In this document: positions 1 to 7,163 of the stretch, piece after piece
How the letters are laid out: each line of letters begins with the position of its first letter
Numbering within the stretch: the first letter of the stretch is position 1
Assembly: GCA_017460805.1 (NCBI GenBank)
Contig: JAFUAF010000009.1
Coordinates: 1-63,695 of the forward strand
Reading direction: 5' to 3'
DNA: 63,695 nucleotides
Source of the DNA: Bacillota bacterium
GTDB lineage: Bacteria; Bacillota; Clostridia; Lachnospirales; CAG-274
The notes under the pieces: model-generated
What the model saw: the letters and a program-made list of their open reading frames with translations, nothing else
Told to the model about the DNA's origin: nothing
Database searches by the model: none
Translations under genes and position numbers: made by a program

Positions 1-16
1 ATAATAATAATAATAA
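1..16. repeat. ATA trinucleotide run at window edge
   Basis: Five ATA units in a row open the window. It is a short microsatellite-like tract that may continue upstream of the window; no function can be read from it. Confidence 0.6.
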
Positions 17-105
17 CGGCTTTCTTCTTTTGGCTTTTCATCCTCCACACCCCTTTATCCAATTATACAACATAATCAAATGCTTGACAAGCTATAAAAA
101 TACTC

Positions 106-134
106 TTGAAATTATATAATAATTGTGATATAAT
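106..134 (+). promoter_or_regulatory. SigA-type promoter of the toxin-antitoxin operon
   Basis: TTGAAA (106-111), a 17-bp spacer and TATAAT (129-134) preceded by TGA, an extended -10. The -10 hexamer lies in a direct repeat GATATAA..GATATAA (127-143). That position would suit autorepression by the antitoxin or the antitoxin-toxin complex, which is usual for Phd/YefM systems but is inferred here. A second TTGACA (84-89) and TATAAT (115-120) lie upstream with a worse spacer. Confidence 0.65.
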
Positions 135-163
135 TTTGATATAAAAGAATGTGAGGTGATATT

Positions 164-430
164 ATGCCAACAATAATACCAAGTGCGGATTTAAGAAACA
201 ACTATACCAAAATATCCGAAGAATGTCACAAATATAATGAACCTGTTTTTGTCACCAAAAACGGCAAAGGCGATCTTGTGCTTATGAGTATTGAAGCTTA
301 TGATAAACTGAACGCAAAAACAGAACTGTACAGCCTTATACAAGAAGGCATTGCTGCGGAAGAAGCCGGAAAGGTCAGGTCGTTTGAAGAATTTTTTGAA
401 GAATTAAGAGGTAAATATGATGAAGTATAA
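164..430 (+). CDS. Type II antitoxin, Phd/YefM family
   Basis: An 88-aa protein beginning with the Phd/YefM signature (IIPSADLRNNYTKISEECHK), followed by the conserved stretch ending in VLMSIEAYDKL near residue 48. In this family the N-terminal half folds as a DNA-binding dimer and the acidic C-terminal tail, here rich in Glu from residue 60 on, wraps and inhibits the toxin. The start has a GTGAGGTGAT ribosome site. It overlaps the downstream toxin gene by 14 nt, the usual antitoxin-first arrangement that couples translation. Function is assigned by family; activity of the pair is not shown. Confidence 0.88.
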   Translation: MPTIIPSADLRNNYTKISEECHKYNEPVFVTKNGKGDLVLMSIEAYDKLNAKTELYSLIQEGIAAEEAGKVRSFEEFFEELRGKYDEV

Positions 431-743
431 TATAATAATTACCGCCCCTGCCGAAAGCGACATAACCGACACATTAAACTATATCAAGCAGGAATTGAAA
501 AATCCGTCAGCATCAAAAGAACTTATGTATGCGATATACAAAAGAATAAATATACTGCGCGAATTTCCTTATTCCGCCGATCTGTGCAATGATATTGTAC
601 TCAGAAGTCAAGGTATACACATCGCACCTATAAATAATTATCTTATCTTTTACACAGTTAACGAAGAAATAAAATCAATAATCGTCATTCGTTTCCTTTA
701 CGCCCGCCGTGATTGGATAACGATATTAAAATCAAATTTATAA
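417..743 (+). CDS. Type II toxin, RelE/ParE family
   Basis: A 108-aa protein with the RelE/ParE layout: ITAPAESDITDTLNYIKQEL at the start, a central LREFPYSADLCND segment and a C-terminal strand VIRFLYARRDW. The family includes ribosome-dependent mRNA interferases (RelE) and gyrase poisons (ParE); the C-terminal FLYARRDW motif is common in the ParE/RelE-like toxins partnered with YefM/Phd antitoxins, but I cannot tell which target is used. Translation is coupled to the antitoxin by a 14-nt overlap, and a terminator follows at once, so the pair is a closed two-gene operon. Confidence 0.87.
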   Translation: MMKYNIIITAPAESDITDTLNYIKQELKNPSASKELMYAIYKRINILREFPYSADLCNDIVLRSQGIHIAPINNYLIFYTVNEEIKSIIVIRFLYARRDWITILKSNL

Positions 744-744
744 A

Positions 745-773
745 ATAAAGTCCGAACGGGCTTTATTTTTTTT
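745..773 (+). terminator. Intrinsic terminator of the TA operon
   Basis: Hairpin AATAAAGTCCG-AA-CGGGCTTTATT with one internal mismatch, followed by a run of T. It lies directly after the toxin stop codon. Confidence 0.75.
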
Positions 774-784
774 ACAAAAAAATC

Positions 785-842
785 TTGACTTAGTAGTAAA
801 AGTATACTATAATAAAAACAGTTAGTAGTAAATCAATACTAA
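785..842 (+). promoter_or_regulatory. Promoter with paired TTAGTA operators (putative NrtR boxes)
   Basis: TTGACT (785-790), 17 bp, TATAAT (808-813). Two copies of TTAGTAGTAAA begin at 790 and 822, exactly 32 bp (about three helical turns) apart. Each is the left half of an imperfect inverted repeat: TTAGTA..TACTA (790-809) and TTAGTA..TACTAA (822-842). The first operator lies between -35 and -10, the second covers the transcription start. This is the expected layout for repression by the regulator encoded next, a NrtR-type Nudix protein. The match is to a general half-site form; the cognate protein is inferred from adjacency. Confidence 0.7.
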
Positions 843-855
843 TAAGGAGAACGCC

Positions 856-1518
856 ATGAAGAACAACAATGATATAAACGAAAAACAGTTTTTAGAGCAG
901 TATTCGGCAGATGAATATGAAAAGCCGTCGGTCGCAGTTGATATGGTGCTTTTTACGATAGATGAGGACACGCTTAAATGTGCCCTTGTAAAACGAAGCG
1001 AGCACCCTTTTAAGGATATGTATGCGCTGCCGGGCGTATTTGTGGGCATAGAAGAAAGTCTTGATGATGCCTTAAAACGCGGTATTGCCGCAAAAGCAGG
1101 CCTGCACGGCATATACTTTGAGCAGCTTTACACCTGGGGCGCTGTTGACCGAGACCCGCGTATGAGGATAATCTCCGTCAGTTATCTTGCTCTTGTCCCC
1201 AAGGAAAAACTGGACACAACGGCAGAACTCTACTCCATTGACGAAATAGGAGAAATGAGTCTTGCCTTTGACCACAAAAAAATAATAGAATATGCGCGCG
1301 AACGTGTAAAAAACAAGGTAAATTACAGCAATATCGCCTTTGAATTTCTATCGGAGGAATTTACCCTGCCACAGCTTCAGCGGGTGTATGAGATACTGCT
1401 TGACAAGCCGCTTTACAAAGCCAATTTCAGAAAAAAGATAGAGCCGCTTATCACAGATACCGAAAAAATGACAAGCGGCGAAGCACACAGACCAAGCAAA
1501 CTTTACAAACAGAAATGA
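856..1518 (+). CDS. NrtR-type transcriptional regulator (degenerate Nudix domain plus winged helix)
   Basis: 220 aa. Residues 25-150 are a Nudix fold (SVAVDMVLFTIDEDTLKCALVKR, then YALPGVFV). The Nudix box is broken: at residues 75-83 the sequence is RGIAAKAGL, where the hydrolase consensus REUXEEXGU needs three glutamates. Hydrolase activity is therefore unlikely. Residues about 155-200 form the C-terminal winged-helix region typical of NrtR (FTLPQLQRVYEILL, then FRKKIEPLI). NrtR proteins use the Nudix fold to sense ADP-ribose and repress NAD genes. RBS AAGGAGA is well placed. It is first in an operon with a PARG-like macrodomain protein and a DUF4291 protein, which fits ADP-ribose sensing. 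A residual hydrolase role is the alternative. Confidence 0.8.
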   Translation: MKNNNDINEKQFLEQYSADEYEKPSVAVDMVLFTIDEDTLKCALVKRSEHPFKDMYALPGVFVGIEESLDDALKRGIAAKAGLHGIYFEQLYTWGAVDRDPRMRIISVSYLALVPKEKLDTTAELYSIDEIGEMSLAFDHKKIIEYARERVKNKVNYSNIAFEFLSEEFTLPQLQRVYEILLDKPLYKANFRKKIEPLITDTEKMTSGEAHRPSKLYKQK

Positions 1519-1527
1519 GGTATAAAT

Positions 1528-2277
1528 ATGGCAAGATCAAATTGGACAAACGCAGTTGAACTGACGGTAAAAGCAAATCTGCACACAAAAAATATGGCAA
1601 AAAAATATGCAGCCGAAATAGACGAATGTATCAAAGCATCCGAGGTCATAAGAGAGATAAGCCCCGCAGCTCCAACGGGAAAGGCTGATATTTCAGTAAT
1701 GGATGCCGATACGGTCTCAGCCGCTTTTATGGCCGACGGCAATGTTACGCTGCTCAACTTCGCATCATTCAAGCACCCCGGAGGCGGTTTTATCGGCGGA
1801 GCTATGGCGCAGGAAGAAGCACTTTGCCACGAGTCTTTTTTGTACAATGTTTTAAGCACCTTTAAAGATTATTACGACTACAACAATCAAAACAAACATA
1901 AAGGTCTTTACGAAAACGCCGCAATATACAGCCCCGATGTGGTATTTGAACATGACGGCAAAGTAAAAAAAATAAATGTGATAACCTGTGCCGCACCCAA
2001 TAACAGCCTTGGCGTAAGGTACCACGCATTCACACCCGAAGAAAACAGCAAAGCCCTTGAAAGCCGCATAAACTTTGTTCGTGACATAGCAGAACAAAAA
2101 GGCTGTGACACACTTATATTAGGTGCTTTCGGCTGCGGTGTTTTCAGACAGGATCCGAAAGAAACCGCCAAGCTTTTCAAAAAAGCCTTTGAAAAGTCGG
2201 ATATAAAAAATATTGTATACGCTATCCCCAAAGGCAAAAATCTTGACAAATTCAGTGAGGTTTTCAAAGATGAGTGA
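1528..2277 (+). CDS. PARG-like macrodomain protein (TIGR02452 family)
   Basis: 249 aa. The bacterial PARG signature is intact: GGG at residues 85-87 followed by QEE at 95-97 (GGGFIGGAMAQEEAL). The paired glutamates are the catalytic residues of poly(ADP-ribose) glycohydrolases of the macrodomain superfamily. A second macrodomain motif, ILGAFGCGVFRQDP, lies near residue 200. The family therefore probably binds or cleaves ADP-ribose linked to protein, nucleic acid or a small molecule; the substrate is unknown. It starts 9 nt after the regulator stop and overlaps the next gene by 8 nt, so it is firmly inside the operon. Likely cytoplasmic; no signal peptide. Confidence 0.85.
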   Translation: MARSNWTNAVELTVKANLHTKNMAKKYAAEIDECIKASEVIREISPAAPTGKADISVMDADTVSAAFMADGNVTLLNFASFKHPGGGFIGGAMAQEEALCHESFLYNVLSTFKDYYDYNNQNKHKGLYENAAIYSPDVVFEHDGKVKKINVITCAAPNNSLGVRYHAFTPEENSKALESRINFVRDIAEQKGCDTLILGAFGCGVFRQDPKETAKLFKKAFEKSDIKNIVYAIPKGKNLDKFSEVFKDE

Positions 2278-2506
2278 AAAGCATGGTGTCATGGCGGCAG
2301 ATTATTGGCTCAACTATGTTCACCCCGACAAGCTTGCGCAGGATGAATATAAGGAGCATTTTGAAAAATTCTCTCTTGATGCAAACAGATTTTTATTGAA
2401 GGAGATAACCAAAGCCAACAAATCTTCTTTGCATAAATACGATAAAATGTTAGAAACCATAAAAGAAGTTATTTCAGAATACGAGGAAAGAGAAAATGGA
2501 ATTTAA
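2270..2506 (+). CDS. Small helical protein of unknown function in the ADP-ribose operon
   Basis: A 78-aa protein starting at the ATG inside ATGAGTGA, 8 nt before the macrodomain gene stop, which indicates translational coupling; an in-frame start further upstream would lie deep inside that gene and has no ribosome site. It is charged and predicted mostly helical (ending KYDKMLETIKEVISEYEERE). I do not recognise a domain. It overlaps the DUF4291 gene by 11 nt. Its fixed position between a PARG-like enzyme and DUF4291 suggests a partner or adaptor role, which is inference only. Confidence 0.7.
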   Translation: MSEKHGVMAADYWLNYVHPDKLAQDEYKEHFEKFSLDANRFLLKEITKANKSSLHKYDKMLETIKEVISEYEERENGI

Positions 2507-3065
2507 ACAAATACGCGCCGTATACGACAAAAACACAATAAGAGTATATCAGGCCTACTGCCCCGCCATTGCAAGCGAAGCCGTAAAGCTTGGGAAATTC
2601 GGCAGCAATTTCAGCCTTAACAGAATGACATGGATAAAACCGTCTTTTTTATGGATGATGTATCGCTGCGGCTGGGCGCAAAAATCGGGACAGGAACGTG
2701 TTCTTGCAATAGACATTGACAGAAACGCCTTTGATTATATGATAAATAACGCCGTAGTTTCATCCTATAAGCCCGAACTTGGGATAACGCGGGAAGAATG
2801 GAAAGAACTGATACAGACATCCGAGGTTCGTGTGCAATGGGATCCCGAACGCGATATTTACGGAAACCCGCTTGAATATCGCTCGATACAGATAGGCATT
2901 CGCGGTTTGTCCGTTTACAGATATGTAAACGAATGGACAAGAAAAATAACCGACATCACGGACTTTGTAAAAGAACTTGATTCAATGAAAAATGACGGCA
3001 TCGACATAACCGCCAAACTGCCGAAAGAAGAAATATATATCCCGTCCAAACCAGAAAACTATTGA
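2496..3065 (+). CDS. DUF4291 domain protein
   Basis: 189 aa covering the whole DUF4291 family: IRAVYDKNTIRVYQAY at the start, the MTWIKPSFLWMMYRCGWA block near residues 45-62, and QWDPERDIYGNPLEYRSIQIG near 112-132. The family is conserved in bacteria and fungi; its biochemical activity is not firmly known to me. Its genome neighbours here (an ADP-ribose-sensing type regulator and a PARG-like hydrolase) make an NAD/ADP-ribose role plausible, for example as the enzyme whose product the macrodomain protein removes. That is inference. The TGA stop lies inside the -35 box of the next operon. Confidence 0.85.
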   Translation: MEFKQIRAVYDKNTIRVYQAYCPAIASEAVKLGKFGSNFSLNRMTWIKPSFLWMMYRCGWAQKSGQERVLAIDIDRNAFDYMINNAVVSSYKPELGITREEWKELIQTSEVRVQWDPERDIYGNPLEYRSIQIGIRGLSVYRYVNEWTRKITDITDFVKELDSMKNDGIDITAKLPKEEIYIPSKPENY

Positions 3066-3090
3066 AATGTACATCAAACTGTGATAAAAT
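3062..3090 (+). promoter_or_regulatory. Promoter of the ACT-PFL operon
   Basis: TTGAAA (3062-3067), 17-bp spacer, TAAAAT (3085-3090) preceded by TGA as an extended -10. The -35 hexamer overlaps the stop codon of the DUF4291 gene, so the two operons are packed without a spacer. Confidence 0.6.
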
Positions 3091-3125
3091 ACTTTTGATT
3101 ATGTAAACCCCAAGGAGGAAACACA

Positions 3126-3395
3126 ATGAAAGGTATAATTACCGTAGTCGGCAAGGACAGCGTGGGCATAATAGCAAAGGTATGCACCTATCTTGCAGAC
3201 GAAAAAATAAATATACTTGATATTTCACAGACGATAGTATCGGGATTTTTTAACATGATGATGATAATTGACTTATCCACATCGGGTCACAAGTTTGAAA
3301 AGGTAGAGAACGACCTTATTGCACTTGGCAAAGAAATAGGCGTTGACATACGTTTGCAGCGTGAGGACATATTCAACAGTATGCACCGCATCTGA
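3126..3395 (+). CDS. ACT domain protein (UPF0237 family)
   Basis: An 89-aa stand-alone ACT domain. The glycine-rich [21 protein letters not shown] opening is the usual ACT effector loop, followed by [25 protein letters not shown] domains bind amino acids or other small ligands as dimers. AAGGAGG ribosome site. It lies 16 nt before a PFL-family gene, and this ACT-PFL pair is conserved in Firmicutes, so the ACT protein probably serves as the sensory or regulatory subunit of the PFL protein. The ligand is not known. Confidence 0.9.
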   Translation: MKGIITVVGKDSVGIIAKVCTYLADEKINILDISQTIVSGFFNMMMIIDLSTSGHKFEKVENDLIALGKEIGVDIRLQREDIFNSMHRI

Positions 3396-3411
3396 CATTG
3401 GAGGGATAGGA

Positions 3412-4770
3412 ATGATAACACATCATGAGGTCCTTGAGACCAATGAAATGATACAGCATGAAAATCTTGACGTAAGAACAATAACAATGGGTATCAGCCT
3501 GCTTGACTGTATGGACAGCGATACCGAAAAGTTAAAGACAAAGATTTACGACAAGATAACTTCAAGCGCAAAAGACCTTGTAAAAGTCGGGGACGAGATA
3601 GGCAACGAGTTTGGTGTGCCCATCGTCAACAAAAGAATTTCCGTTACACCCATAAGCCTTGTAACAAGCGGTCACGGTCAGAAAGGCTGTATCGAAGTTG
3701 CTCAGACACTTGACAAGGCGGCAAAGGAAGTCGGTGTCAATTTTATCGGCGGTTACTCCGCACTTGTACAAAAGGGCAGCACAAAAGGCGATATCGACCT
3801 TGTACGCAGTATCCCCGAAGCCCTTTCTGTTACCGAAAGAGTTTGTTCAAGCGTTAATGTCGGCTCGTCCCGCAACGGCATCAACATGAACGCCGTGCGC
3901 AAAATGGGCGAGATCATAAAGGAAATGGCTTTTTTAACAAAAGACAACAATGCTATGGCGTGTGCAAAGTTTGTTGTATTCTGCAACGCAGTTGAGGACA
4001 ACCCCTTTATGGCGGGTGCTTTTCATGGCGTAGGCGAACGCGACAGAGTTATAAATGTAGGCGTAAGCGGCCCGGGTGTTGTAAAAGCGGCGCTTGAACA
4101 CGTTCGCGGCGCTGATTTCGAGACACTTTGCGAGACCGTAAAAAAGACGGCATTCAAGATCACCCGTGTAGGTCAGCTTGTAGCACTCGAGGCATCCAAA
4201 AGGCTTGGTGTGCCGTTCGGCATAATCGACCTTTCGCTTGCTCCCACTCCCGCCATCGGCGACAGTATAGCCGAGATATTCCACGAAATGGGGCTTGAAC
4301 ACGCAGGCGCTCCGGGTACGACCGCAGCCCTTGCGATTTTAAATGACAATGTGAAAAAAGGCGGCGTTATGGCAAGCAGCTATGTCGGCGGTTTAAGCGG
4401 TGCTTTTATTCCCGTAAGCGAAGACCACGGCATGATAGATGCGGTAAATGCGGGTGCGCTTTCCCTTGAAAAACTGGAAGCCATGACCTGTGTATGCTCC
4501 GTAGGCCTTGATATGATAGCAATTCCGGGGGATACTCCCGCTTCTACTATAAGCGGCATTATTGCGGACGAAATGGCTATCGGTATGGTAAACAACAAAA
4601 CTACCGCAGTAAGGATCATCCCCGTACTCGGCGCAGATGTCGGCGACACGGTGGAATTTGGCGGACTTCTCGGCTATGCGCCGATAATGCCCGTAAATAA
4701 ATTCGGCTGCGAAGCGTTTATTAAACGCGGCGGACGTATTCCCGCACCTATTCACAGTTTTAAAAACTAA
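3412..4770 (+). CDS. PFL family protein (UPF0210)
   Basis: 452 aa, taking the ATG after GGAGGGATAGG as start; an upstream in-frame start would lie inside the ACT gene and lacks a ribosome site. It is full length for UPF0210, a family with a pyruvate-formate-lyase-like barrel (for example [12 protein letters not shown] near residue 118, and the glycine-rich GHGQKGC near 88). It does not carry the C-terminal Gly-radical motif of true PFL. The function is not established. It is co-transcribed with the ACT gene. Its TAA stop is part of the CTAA target duplication of the MITE that follows directly. Confidence 0.9.
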   Translation: MITHHEVLETNEMIQHENLDVRTITMGISLLDCMDSDTEKLKTKIYDKITSSAKDLVKVGDEIGNEFGVPIVNKRISVTPISLVTSGHGQKGCIEVAQTLDKAAKEVGVNFIGGYSALVQKGSTKGDIDLVRSIPEALSVTERVCSSVNVGSSRNGINMNAVRKMGEIIKEMAFLTKDNNAMACAKFVVFCNAVEDNPFMAGAFHGVGERDRVINVGVSGPGVVKAALEHVRGADFETLCETVKKTAFKITRVGQLVALEASKRLGVPFGIIDLSLAPTPAIGDSIAEIFHEMGLEHAGAPGTTAALAILNDNVKKGGVMASSYVGGLSGAFIPVSEDHGMIDAVNAGALSLEKLEAMTCVCSVGLDMIAIPGDTPASTISGIIADEMAIGMVNNKTTAVRIIPVLGADVGDTVEFGGLLGYAPIMPVNKFGCEAFIKRGGRIPAPIHSFKN

Positions 4771-5032
4771 GGAAACACTGATTAATTCAAAAAGAAAAAA
4801 TAAAATTTATAGTAAGCGAATTAAATAATCGGACTTAAGCTTGCTTAAGGCGGATTATTTATGAGCTCCATCCTATAGTGAACGTCCAAATATTTTTGAC
4901 GTTCACTATAGCTTTAGCGGCAAAAATTATAACGAACCAGCCGTATAAACCGCTTGAAAAGCGGCTTTAGGCGAATGTGAGTGCCCATAATTTTTGTAAA
5001 TTTTATTTTTTCGACCTTAAATCAGTGTTTCC
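4771..5032. mobile_element. 262-bp MITE with terminal inverted repeats and CTAA target duplication
   Basis: Ends GGAAACACTGATT (4771-4783) and AATCAGTGTTTCC (5020-5032) are perfect inverted repeats, and similarity continues inward for about 40 bp through an A-rich AAAAAATAAAATTTA block. CTAA is duplicated on both sides (4767-4770 and 5033-5036). There is no ORF inside. A perfect 14-bp hairpin, CTATAGTGAACGTC / GACGTTCACTATAG with an 11-nt loop, lies at 4873-4911. This is a non-autonomous transposon mobilised in trans; the transposase family is not identifiable from this window. Confidence 0.85.
4873..4911. repeat. GTGAACGTC palindrome inside the MITE
   Basis: Perfect 14-bp stem with the core GTGAACGTC..GACGTTCAC and an AAATATTT loop. 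The same core recurs at 22834-22864 (perfect) and 21982-22012 (degenerate), and a related GTGAACGC/GCGTTCAC hairpin lies at 15353-15397. Confidence 0.75.
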
Positions 5033-5040
5033 CTAATACA

Positions 5041-5069
5041 AAAAGTGGCTGTTTTGCGGCCACTTTTTT
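5041..5069 (-). terminator. Bidirectional terminator after kdpE
   Basis: AAAAGTGGC-tgttttgc-GGCCACTTTTT: a strong stem flanked by A and T tracts, able to end transcription from both sides. It serves the minus-strand K+ operon whose last stop is at 5088. Confidence 0.75.
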
Positions 5070-5087
5070 ATGATCTGTATTATTTTA

Positions 5088-5792
5088 TTACTTTGGATCG
5101 ACCTTAAACATACGATATCCTATACCTATATGTGTTTGAATGTAGGCATTTGCATCATTTGCGGTTTCGATCTTCTTTCTTAATGTTGCCATGTATACAC
5201 GAAGTGAGGCAATATCACTGTCAAGAGTTCTTCCCCATATCTGCTGTGTGATATAGGTATGAGTCAGTACCTTGCCGACATTTTTTGAAAACAGGCAAAG
5301 CAGTTTATATTCAATGGGTGTAAGATGAAGTTCGGCGCCCTTTAAATAAACGCAGCCCGCAGGATAATCTATCGTAAGATCGCCGTTTACAAAAACTCGC
5401 GGCTCACTTCGGCTGTTAATCATAAATTCGAGCCGACGCTCGGTAGTCCTTAACCGCGCAAGCAGTTCATCGACCGAAAAAGGCTTTGTCAGGTAATCAT
5501 CCGCACCTGCATCAAGTGCGGTTATTTTATCTCTGTCCTCGCTTCTTGCGCTTATAACTATAATTGGCATATTCGACCATGTGCGTATTTCCTTTATGAC
5601 CTCGACCCCGTCCATATCGGGCAGACCAAGATCGAGCAGCATTATATCGGGCTTGTGAGATGCAGTCTCCATAACAGCCGTTTTACCCGTTTCGGATATT
5701 AAAAAACGATAGCCGTTTGCTTTTAAAGTGGTTTTCATTAAATTTCTTACCGAAAAATCATCCTCTACGACCAATATCAATGTATTACTCAT
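5088..5792 (-). CDS. kdpE: OmpR-family response regulator, KdpE-like
   Basis: 234 aa. Receiver domain with phospho-acceptor Asp54 in MLLDLGLPDMDG, acidic pocket ED at 10-11 and Lys in LTKPFSVDELLARL; C-terminal winged helix with the OmpR-type LTPIEYKLLCLFSKNVGKVLTH and RVYMATLRKKIE. The sequence is KdpE-like throughout. Its start overlaps the kinase gene by 8 nt. No kdpFABC genes follow; instead the pair ends a ktrB-ktrA operon, so it probably controls Ktr or an unlinked Kdp pump. It could be autoregulatory; no operator was identified. Confidence 0.88.
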   Translation of the reverse strand: MSNTLILVVEDDFSVRNLMKTTLKANGYRFLISETGKTAVMETASHKPDIMLLDLGLPDMDGVEVIKEIRTWSNMPIIVISARSEDRDKITALDAGADDYLTKPFSVDELLARLRTTERRLEFMINSRSEPRVFVNGDLTIDYPAGCVYLKGAELHLTPIEYKLLCLFSKNVGKVLTHTYITQQIWGRTLDSDIASLRVYMATLRKKIETANDANAYIQTHIGIGYRMFKVDPK

Positions 5793-6882
5793 TGTAACTC
5801 ACCTCTCCGACAGGCAATGTAAATTTAAAAATACTTCCCTTTGGTTTGTTGTCCTCTATCCATATTTTCCCGCCATGCGCTTCTATTATAGATCTGCAAA
5901 GCGCAAGTCCAAGCCCGAGACTTCTTTTGCTGTCCATAGTGTGTTTATTGCCGCTGTAAAACATTTCAAACACACGTTCTTTCATTTCATCGGATATACC
6001 GTTCCCGTTGTCCGAAACGGATATGCACACTTTATCCCCTTGTTTTTCGGCAAAAATAAATATATCCGTACCATCGGGAGTGTATTTTACAGCATTTCCG
6101 ACGATATTTGTTATTACCTGTATTATAAGGCGCGGGTCGACTTTGGCAAGTATCATCTCTTCGGAATATTTTACTGAAATATTATGCTTGCCTTTGTTTC
6201 TGTTCAGGAAGGTCATTGCCTCGTCGATTATCTCCTCAACAAGCTGCGGCGAGATATTTATATCCATTTTCCCGTCCTCTATACGGGTTATGGAAAGCAG
6301 ATTTTCCACAAGATCGATAAGCCAAAGCGAGTCGTCGTAAATATCTTTGTAAAGCTGTTTTCGTTCCGCTTCATCAAAGTGTTTTTCATTAGTCAAAAGA
6401 TTGCTTGCATTGCCCGATATTGATGTCAGCGGTGTTCTGAGATCATGCGATATAGCCCGCAGAAGATCGGCGCGCAGTTTTTCCTTTTGTGCAAGACTGC
6501 CCGCTTCCGCAGACAGCCTTGACTGAACTTTTAACTGTGCCGCAAGCGAACTTGTGATAAAGGCAACTATAAGCATAACAAGGAATGTTACGGGATATTC
6601 ATTCGCCTGCGCTTTAAGCGAAAAAAGCGGTTCAATAAACAAAAAATTAAATGCTATAACGCTTATTACCGATATAACCATGCTGTAAATCTGGTGGTCG
6701 GTAAATACCGCCGTAAGCAAAACGCCGAGAATATAAGCCATTATTATGGTAGCATCGCTTAATCCCATTTTTTTGAATACATATCCCACAAAAGTCGCAA
6801 GGCAAAACATAAATACCGTAATGACTATATTTGAAAAAACAGTTTGCCTGAAATTTATTTTGCTGAATTTTAATTCTTTCAC
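5785..6882 (-). CDS. KdpD-like sensor histidine kinase, short form
   Basis: 365 aa. Four N-terminal membrane segments of DUF4118 type (about residues 15-113), then a dimerisation/His domain with His146 in AISHDLRTPLTSISG, and a complete HATPase domain (N box NIVGNAVKYTPDG, G1 VSDNGNGISDE, G2 RSLGLGLALCRSII). It lacks the roughly 400-residue N-terminal KdpD and Usp domains of classical KdpD. I see no frameshift, and upstream DNA holds a different gene, so this is a naturally short kinase. The input signal must come through the membrane part. It overlaps the response regulator. Confidence 0.85.
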   Translation of the reverse strand: MKELKFSKINFRQTVFSNIVITVFMFCLATFVGYVFKKMGLSDATIIMAYILGVLLTAVFTDHQIYSMVISVISVIAFNFLFIEPLFSLKAQANEYPVTFLVMLIVAFITSSLAAQLKVQSRLSAEAGSLAQKEKLRADLLRAISHDLRTPLTSISGNASNLLTNEKHFDEAERKQLYKDIYDDSLWLIDLVENLLSITRIEDGKMDINISPQLVEEIIDEAMTFLNRNKGKHNISVKYSEEMILAKVDPRLIIQVITNIVGNAVKYTPDGTDIFIFAEKQGDKVCISVSDNGNGISDEMKERVFEMFYSGNKHTMDSKRSLGLGLALCRSIIEAHGGKIWIEDNKPKGSIFKFTLPVGEVSYNE

Positions 6883-6914
6883 AATTCTCTCACCGTGTTT
6901 ATTATAACAATTTT

Positions 6915-7151
6915 TTATTCCTCTGTCCAGCTTTCTCTGCTGTTTAAAATATTTTTAAGTTCGGTTATTTCTCCTGCCGTCATAGTTATATATTGATTGT
7001 TTTCGTCCTTTTCGGGATCGCCTAAAAATATTTCATAGACGGGTCCCCCGTTTTCGGAAACGGTTTGTGAAACGGCAATGACGTGTTTTCCTTTCATAGC
7101 AAGCAAAGTCCCGATATTTTCAACAGTAAGACGTTTTTCTTCCTTTTTCAT
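6915..7151 (-). CDS. Small protein of unknown function in the Ktr operon
   Basis: 78 aa, soluble and charged, with a well-placed AAGGAGGGGTCACC ribosome site. It begins 12 nt after ktrA and ends 32 nt before the kinase gene, so it is an operon member. I do not recognise a family. Its position between a K+ channel gating subunit and a K+-type kinase makes a modulatory role plausible; nothing in the sequence proves it. Confidence 0.65.
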   Translation of the reverse strand: MKKEEKRLTVENIGTLLAMKGKHVIAVSQTVSENGGPVYEIFLGDPEKDENNQYITMTAGEITELKNILNSRESWTEE

Positions 7152-7163
7152 GGTGACCCCTCC

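Noticed and set aside
856..3065. Complete phage defence island
   Set aside because: There is no nuclease, helicase, reverse transcriptase or known defence effector adjacent apart from an ordinary TA pair; only a hypothesis of ADP-ribose signalling is supportable.
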